Below are positions 58,943-64,000 of a DNA stretch of 64,000 nucleotides, one piece after another. The position numbers were made by a program, and so were the translations under genes. The number at the start of each line of letters is the position of its first letter. The stretch's first letter is position 1. The notes beneath the pieces are model-generated. The model saw nothing but the letters and a program-made list of their open reading frames with translations, ran no database searches and had not been told where the DNA came from. The DNA is from Microbacterium sp. (GTDB lineage Bacteria; Actinomycetota; Actinomycetes; Actinomycetales; Microbacteriaceae), in NCBI GenBank assembly GCA_031177765.1, contig JAPSKH010000008.1, positions 1-64,000 on the forward strand, given 5' to 3'.

Positions 58943-60904
58943 TCAGACCAGGAGCTGGTGCTTCGCGAGGTCGCGGTACAGCGGCGTGGACTGCACGAGC
59001 TCGGAGTGCGTGCCCTGGCCCACGACCCGGCCATGCTCGAGCACGACGATGTGGTCGCTGTCCACGACGGTCGACAGGCGGTGGGCGATCACGATGAGCG
59101 TGCGGCCCGACGCGACCGCGTCGATCGCCGCGCGCATCCGCTGCTCGTTGAGGCCGTCGAGCGAGGACGTCGACTCGTCCAGCAGCAGGATCGGCGGGGC
59201 GGCGAGCAGGGCGCGCGCGATCGCGAGGCGCTGGCGCTCTCCGCCCGAGAGCATCACGCCGCCCTCGCCGACCGGCGCCTGCAGACCCAGCGGGCTGCGG
59301 TCGAGCACCTCGCCGAGGTTGACCGCGCGCAGCACCGCCTCGCATCGGGCGTCGGTCGCGTCGGGGGATGCCAGCCGGAGGTTGTCGGCGAGCGTGCCGG
59401 CCAGTGTCGGGGCGTCCTGCTCGACGTAGCCGAGCTGCGCGCGCAGCGCCTTCCGGTCGATCGCGCGCACGTCCACGCCGTCGAGCAGGATCGACCCGGA
59501 TGTGGGGTCGTAGAACCGCTCGATGAGAGCGAGCGTCGTGCTCTTGCCCGCGCCGGAGGGCCCCACGAGGGCGACGCGCGCGCCGCGCGGCACCGAGAAC
59601 GACACGCCGCGCAGCACCTCGCCGTCGGTGTGCGAGGCGGCCGGCGCGGATCCCTCGCCCGCCGTCTCCGCCGTGGTCATCGCCGAGGCGTCCACGTGCG
59701 CGTTCTCGAGCACGGCCCGCGCCTCGGATTCGGCCTTGCGCCGTGCCGCGACCACCGCCTCGGGATAGCGGAAGTGCACGTCTCGGAACTCGATCGCAGG
59801 CGTGTCGGCCGCGGGGGGCGCGTCCGAGCGCACCCTCGCCGCGATCTCGGCGTCGTGCTGCGATTCGGTGGGCAGGTCGAGCACCTCTTGGATGCGTCCG
59901 AGCGCACCCAGCGCCTGATTGACCGAGGTGATCGCCCCGAAGAACGACCCGAGCGGTGCGATCAGCATGAACAGGAACATGATGAACATCACCAGGCTCG
60001 CGATCGAGATCGCCCCTGTGGCCACGCGGAAGCCGCCCAGCCCGATCACGACAAGCAGCGACACCTGCAGCGCGATGCCCGCGATCGGGACGACGAGGGC
60101 GGAGACCTTGGCGATCCGCACGCCGACGCGGTACGCGTCGCTGGCGCGCTCGGTCACGGCGTCGATCTCGCGCTCGGTCGCACCGGACGCGCGGACCGTG
60201 CGGATCGAGCCCACCGCGCGTTCGACGCCGGAGGCCAGCTCGCCGACCTTCTCCTGCTGCTCCGTCGAGGCGGTGCGGATGCGACCGCTCAGCGCCGTCA
60301 CGCCGAGCACCGAGACGCCGATCACGAGCACGATGATCGCCAGCAGCAGCGGGTCGATCACCGCCATCGCGATGAGCGCGCCTGCGAACAGCAGGGCGTT
60401 GCCGATCGCGTCGGCGAGGCCCTGCGTGAGCGCGGCGTACAGCAGCGTCGTGTCGCTGCCCACTCGCGACACCAGGTCGCCGGTGCGTCGCGCGTCGAAC
60501 TCGCTGATCGGCAGATGCAGGATGCGGGCGATGAGCTTGCGCCGGCTGGAGTAGACCACAGCGGTGCCCGTGCGCTGGAGCAGGTAATGCTGCCACGCGG
60601 TGATCAGCGACGCCACCACGACGAATCCGACGAGGGCCCACAGCAGCAGGCCGAGGTCGGCACCGTGCTGCACCCGGTCGATCACCTGCCCCACCAGGAG
60701 CGGCTGCACGAGCGTCGCGATGGAGCCCAGGATGCTGAGCACCGACACCACGATCAGCGTGCTCCTGTGCTCGAAGAGGAACGGCAGCAGCTGGCCGAAG
60801 GTCGCGCGCGGACCCTCGGTCGCGGGGCGGCGGCGCAGACCCCGGCCCCGGGCACGTGTGGTGCGCGCGGCGTCCGGGGCGGGCGGAGTGTCGGCGGAGG
60901 GCAT
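58943..60904 (-). CDS. ABC exporter, fused permease-ATPase
   Basis: 653 aa half-transporter, probably a homodimer. Six membrane helices (about 45-340), then an ATPase domain with Walker A LVGPSGAGKSTTL near 442, signature LSGGERQRLAIARAL near 545, Walker B ILLLDESTSSLDG near 567 (canonical Glu), and IAHRLSTV. An unusual insert of roughly 45 Ala/Glu/Thr-rich residues sits between the aromatic A-loop (FRYPEAVV) and Walker A. ATG 60904 has GAGG 7 nt upstream; GTG 60934, overlapping the HTH stop (GTGA), is the alternative. Confidence 0.87.
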   Translation of the reverse strand: MPSADTPPAPDAARTTRARGRGLRRRPATEGPRATFGQLLPFLFEHRSTLIVVSVLSILGSIATLVQPLLVGQVIDRVQHGADLGLLLWALVGFVVVASLITAWQHYLLQRTGTAVVYSSRRKLIARILHLPISEFDARRTGDLVSRVGSDTTLLYAALTQGLADAIGNALLFAGALIAMAVIDPLLLAIIVLVIGVSVLGVTALSGRIRTASTEQQEKVGELASGVERAVGSIRTVRASGATEREIDAVTERASDAYRVGVRIAKVSALVVPIAGIALQVSLLVVIGLGGFRVATGAISIASLVMFIMFLFMLIAPLGSFFGAITSVNQALGALGRIQEVLDLPTESQHDAEIAARVRSDAPPAADTPAIEFRDVHFRYPEAVVAARRKAESEARAVLENAHVDASAMTTAETAGEGSAPAASHTDGEVLRGVSFSVPRGARVALVGPSGAGKSTTLALIERFYDPTSGSILLDGVDVRAIDRKALRAQLGYVEQDAPTLAGTLADNLRLASPDATDARCEAVLRAVNLGEVLDRSPLGLQAPVGEGGVMLSGGERQRLAIARALLAAPPILLLDESTSSLDGLNEQRMRAAIDAVASGRTLIVIAHRLSTVVDSDHIVVLEHGRVVGQGTHSELVQSTPLYRDLAKHQLLV

Positions 60905-60930
60905 GGGTGTACCTCGTTCGTGCTGGGGGG

Positions 60931-61146
60931 TCACTTCCGACCGTACTTCTTGTGGACGGCCTGTCTCGTCACGCCGAGGGCGGCGGCGATCGCCTGCCAG
61001 GACAGACCCAGGTTGCGAGCCCTGCGCACCTGCACCTCCTCGGCGCGAGCGAGCTCGCGCCGCACCTCGGCCAGCCGCCGCAGCTCCGCGATCGGCTCGC
61101 GTTCGGGCGCGGCGCCGATCAGCGTGCGGATGTCATCCCCGCTCAT
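60931..61146 (-). CDS. Small helix-turn-helix DNA-binding protein
   Basis: 71 aa. A charged helical N-terminus (ELRRLAEVRRELARAEEVQV) is followed by a C-terminal helix-turn-helix (GLSWQAIAAALGVTRQAVHK) ending KYGRK. ATG 61146 is chosen over 61188 because GGGAGG stands just upstream. It is probably co-transcribed with the downstream ABC exporter (overlap or 26-nt gap depending on that start), and two identical-arm dyads lie 48-91 nt upstream, so an autoregulator of both divergent exporters is likely. Confidence 0.8.
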   Translation of the reverse strand: MSGDDIRTLIGAAPEREPIAELRRLAEVRRELARAEEVQVRRARNLGLSWQAIAAALGVTRQAVHKKYGRK

Positions 61147-61193
61147 CTCACCTCCCGGTCGATGGCATGGACGCTTCGGGCGAGGCATCCGGC

Positions 61194-61237
61194 GTCAACC
61201 GTAGTTGACGGCTCCACCGATGTCAACTCCGGTTGAC
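61194..61237. promoter_or_regulatory. Two GTCAAC-N4-GTTGAC operators
   Basis: GTCAACCGTAGTTGAC (61194-61209) and GTCAACTCCGGTTGAC (61222-61237) have identical 6-bp arms and 4-nt spacers; centres are 28 bp apart. They sit between the small HTH gene (-) and the ABC ATPase (+). A -10-like TAGTGT (61262-61267) ends 6 nt before the ATPase GTG. Confidence 0.85.
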
Positions 61238-61273
61238 GCGCCGCATGTCGACGGCCGGCGCTAGTGTGGTCCG

Positions 61274-62211
<938 letters not shown>

Positions 62212-62215
<4 letters not shown>

Positions 62216-63150
62216 GCGAGGAGGAGTCCCGGGCCGCGGACGGCGCCCGCCGCCCCTCTGCGTCCGCGTCGCCGCCGGCACCGCCGTCGAGCGCCGTCGA
62301 CGAGGCGCGCATCGACGAGCTGCGGGCGGAGGCCATGGAGTGGGGGCGCAAGCCCCGGGCGCTGGGCACGTGGTACGTCGCAGAGCACATGGTCCGGGCG
62401 ATGCGCGCGTACGGCTGGACGATCATCGTGGGGGCCCTCGGGCAGCCGGTGCTGTACCTGCTGGGCCTGGCCGTGGGACTTGCCGCCCTCATCCGTGAGC
62501 CGATCCTCGACGGCGGCGTCGAGGTCCCGTATCTCGTCTTCGTCGCGCCGGCCCTGCTGATGACGTCCGCGATCGCCGTGGCGTCGGAGGAGTTCACCTA
62601 CCCGGTGATGTCGGGCTTCAAGTGGCGGCGCTACTTCTACGGCTTCAACGCCTCGCCGCTGTCGTCCGGCCAGATCGCCAACGGCGTGGCGGCGGGTGCC
62701 GCGGCTCGCATGGCGGTCACCGTCGTGCTCTACTTCGTCTTCGTCGCGCTGTTCCTCATGTGGCTCCACCCCGACGCGCTCGTGCCGGCGACCGCCTGGC
62801 TCTCTGCGATCATCGGGCTGCTGGCGGGCCTGGCGTTCGGCGCGCCGCTCATGGCCTATGCCGCGTCGATCGAGGACGACAAGGGCCAGTTCGCGCTGGT
62901 GCAGCGGTTCATCTTCATGCCGATGTTCCTCTTCTCAGGCACGTTCTATCCGCTGGACAACCTCGGGTGGCTCCAGTGGATCGGCTGGGTCTCGCCGCTG
63001 TGGCACGCCACCGAGCTCGGGCGCGTGGTCACCTACGGGAAGGACACCGACGCCGTCCTGATCGCGGTCCACGTCGCGTATCTGCTCGTGCTCGCCGTGG
63101 CGGGGATGGTCATGGCACGGCGGCTGTTCGAGAGGAGGCTGGCGAAGTGA
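62212..63150 (+). CDS. ABC-2 type permease 1 (NodJ/DrrB-like)
   Basis: 312 aa. A Ser/Ala/Pro-rich 45-residue cytoplasmic N-terminus, then six membrane segments; the ABC-2 loop FLFSGTFYPLDNLGWLQWIG near 240-259 is characteristic. Overlaps the ATPase (ATGA) and the second permease (GTGA), so the three are translated as a unit. Confidence 0.9.
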
Positions 63151-63989
63151 GCGCACCCGCCTCCCGCACGGCCCTCGTGCAGTCCGACGACGCCGTCCGC
63201 CGCGGCGGCGTCCGCGCCCTCTGGGCCGGCAATCCGCAGTCCGTCGTCCAGCGAGGACTGGTCGCGGCCCGCTCCTCGAGCTGGATCGTCGTGCTGTCGG
63301 GATTCTTCGAGCCGGTGTTCTACCTGGCATCGATGGGCATCGGCCTGGGCGGGATCATCGGCGACGTCGAGACCTCCAGCGGCGTTGAGGTCTCGTATGC
63401 CGCCTTCATCGCGCCGGCGCTGCTGGCGGTGTCGGCGATGAACGGCGCCATCTATGACTCCACCTGGAACGTCTTCTTCAAGCTGAACTACGGCAAGCTC
63501 TACGAGGGCATGCTGGCGACGTCGCTCGGACCCCTCGACGTCGCGCTCGGCGAGATCCTCTACGCGCTGCTGCGCGGCCTGCTGTACGCGACCGGCTTCA
63601 TGATCATCATGCAGCTGCTCGGGCTGAACCTCGCCCCGACCGCGATCCTCGCCATCCCCGCGGTGCTCCTCATCGCGTTCGGCTTCGCGAGTCTGGGCAT
63701 GGCGGTCACCAGCTACATGAAGACGTTCCAGCACATGGACTGGATCAACTTCGTCCTGCTGCCGATGTTCCTGTTCTCGGCGACCCTGTACCCGATCTCG
63801 GTCTACCCCGACTGGGTGCAGACGATCGTCATGGCGTTCCCGCTGTGGCACGGCGTCGAGCTGGTGCGCGGGCTGACCACCGGCATCCTCACGCCCGACA
63901 TGTGGTGGCACGTGCTCTACTACGTCGTCATGATCGCGGTCGGACTGGTGTTCACCACCAAGCGCCTGCGCGCGCTCTTCCTCGACTGA
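63147..63989 (+). CDS. ABC-2 type permease 2 (NodJ/DrrB-like)
   Basis: 280 aa. Six membrane segments; FLFSATLYPISVYPDWVQTI near 209-228 mirrors the corresponding loop of permease 1. The two permeases are diverged paralogues that probably form a heterodimeric channel with two copies of the ATPase. GTG 63147 overlaps the previous stop. The window ends 11 bp after its stop. Confidence 0.9.
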   Translation: MSAPASRTALVQSDDAVRRGGVRALWAGNPQSVVQRGLVAARSSSWIVVLSGFFEPVFYLASMGIGLGGIIGDVETSSGVEVSYAAFIAPALLAVSAMNGAIYDSTWNVFFKLNYGKLYEGMLATSLGPLDVALGEILYALLRGLLYATGFMIIMQLLGLNLAPTAILAIPAVLLIAFGFASLGMAVTSYMKTFQHMDWINFVLLPMFLFSATLYPISVYPDWVQTIVMAFPLWHGVELVRGLTTGILTPDMWWHVLYYVVMIAVGLVFTTKRLRALFLD

Positions 63990-64000
63990 CACCGCGGCGC

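Overview
The window is a high-GC (about 70%) actinobacterial chromosome segment. The GTG/ATG starts, frequent 4-bp ATGA/GTGA gene overlaps, monomeric isocitrate dehydrogenase, GTP-dependent PEP carboxykinase, RamB/ScfR-type regulator and ROK-controlled aminosugar genes all point to Actinomycetota. Gene content and style suggest Microbacteriaceae, most likely Microbacterium; that genus call is an inference. I saw no rRNA, tRNA, CRISPR array, insertion sequence, integrase or phage gene. The segment reads as core chromosome carrying catabolic clusters.

Layout. 0-2.2 kb: alkylation repair (Ada-AlkA fusion, Ogt). 2.2-6.1 kb: heterodimeric ABC exporter with a structured leader that may encode a small peptide. 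6.1-11.7 kb: decayed winged-helix fragment, GNAT acetyltransferase, monomeric IDH, L,D-transpeptidase, lipoprotein. 11.8-18.1 kb: aminosugar operon (ROK repressor, ABC sugar importer without ATPase, ROK kinase, NagB). 18.2-22.9 kb: membrane protein, NUDIX, glycolate-oxidase-like flavoprotein, YrdB-like protein, and an ECF sigma factor fused to an anti-sigma-like zinc motif plus membrane segments. 23.3-25.9 kb: NagA and a GH20 hexosaminidase, sharing an operator-like sequence with the ROK operon. 26.0-28.5 kb: ZTP riboswitch, glyA, folD. 28.6-30.7 kb: ECF42-type sigma factor, YCII/DGPF protein, membrane protein. 30.7-38.9 kb: homoprotocatechuate meta-cleavage cluster (HpaI, HpaH, HpaD, HpaE, GntR, a FAH-RraA fusion) with a divergent MFS transporter. 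39.0-47.7 kb: phenylacetyl-CoA pathway (PaaI-like thioesterase, enoyl-CoA hydratase, PaaZ, PaaR, PaaABCDE, PaaG). 47.7-54.3 kb: TPP enzyme, NIPSNAP protein, IclR, 3-hydroxybenzoate 4-monooxygenase-like flavoprotein, succinate-semialdehyde dehydrogenase. 54.3-58.8 kb: AlkZ-like DNA glycosylase, RamB/ScfR regulator, PEP carboxykinase. 58.9-64 kb: ABC exporter, small HTH protein, and a NodIJ/DrrAB-like ABC exporter.

How the parts fit. Chitobiose or GlcNAc is imported, cleaved, phosphorylated, deacetylated and deaminated to fructose-6-phosphate by two physically separate operons that appear to share a ROK operator. Aromatic acids enter through two ring-cleavage routes. HpaI releases pyruvate plus succinic semialdehyde, which the GabD-like enzyme can oxidise to succinate, and PEP carboxykinase then allows gluconeogenesis from TCA acids.

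Cross-cutting signals. (1) The heptamer GGATGCC/GGCATCC occurs about 95 times by my by-eye count, balanced between strands, against about 15 expected from composition; inverted pairs of it build three intergenic terminators. (2) At least nine genes have a -10-like hexamer ending exactly 6 nt before the start codon, which suggests leaderless transcripts. (3) Several local regulators sit beside clear candidate operators (ROK, PaaR, IclR, GntR, ScfR, small HTH).
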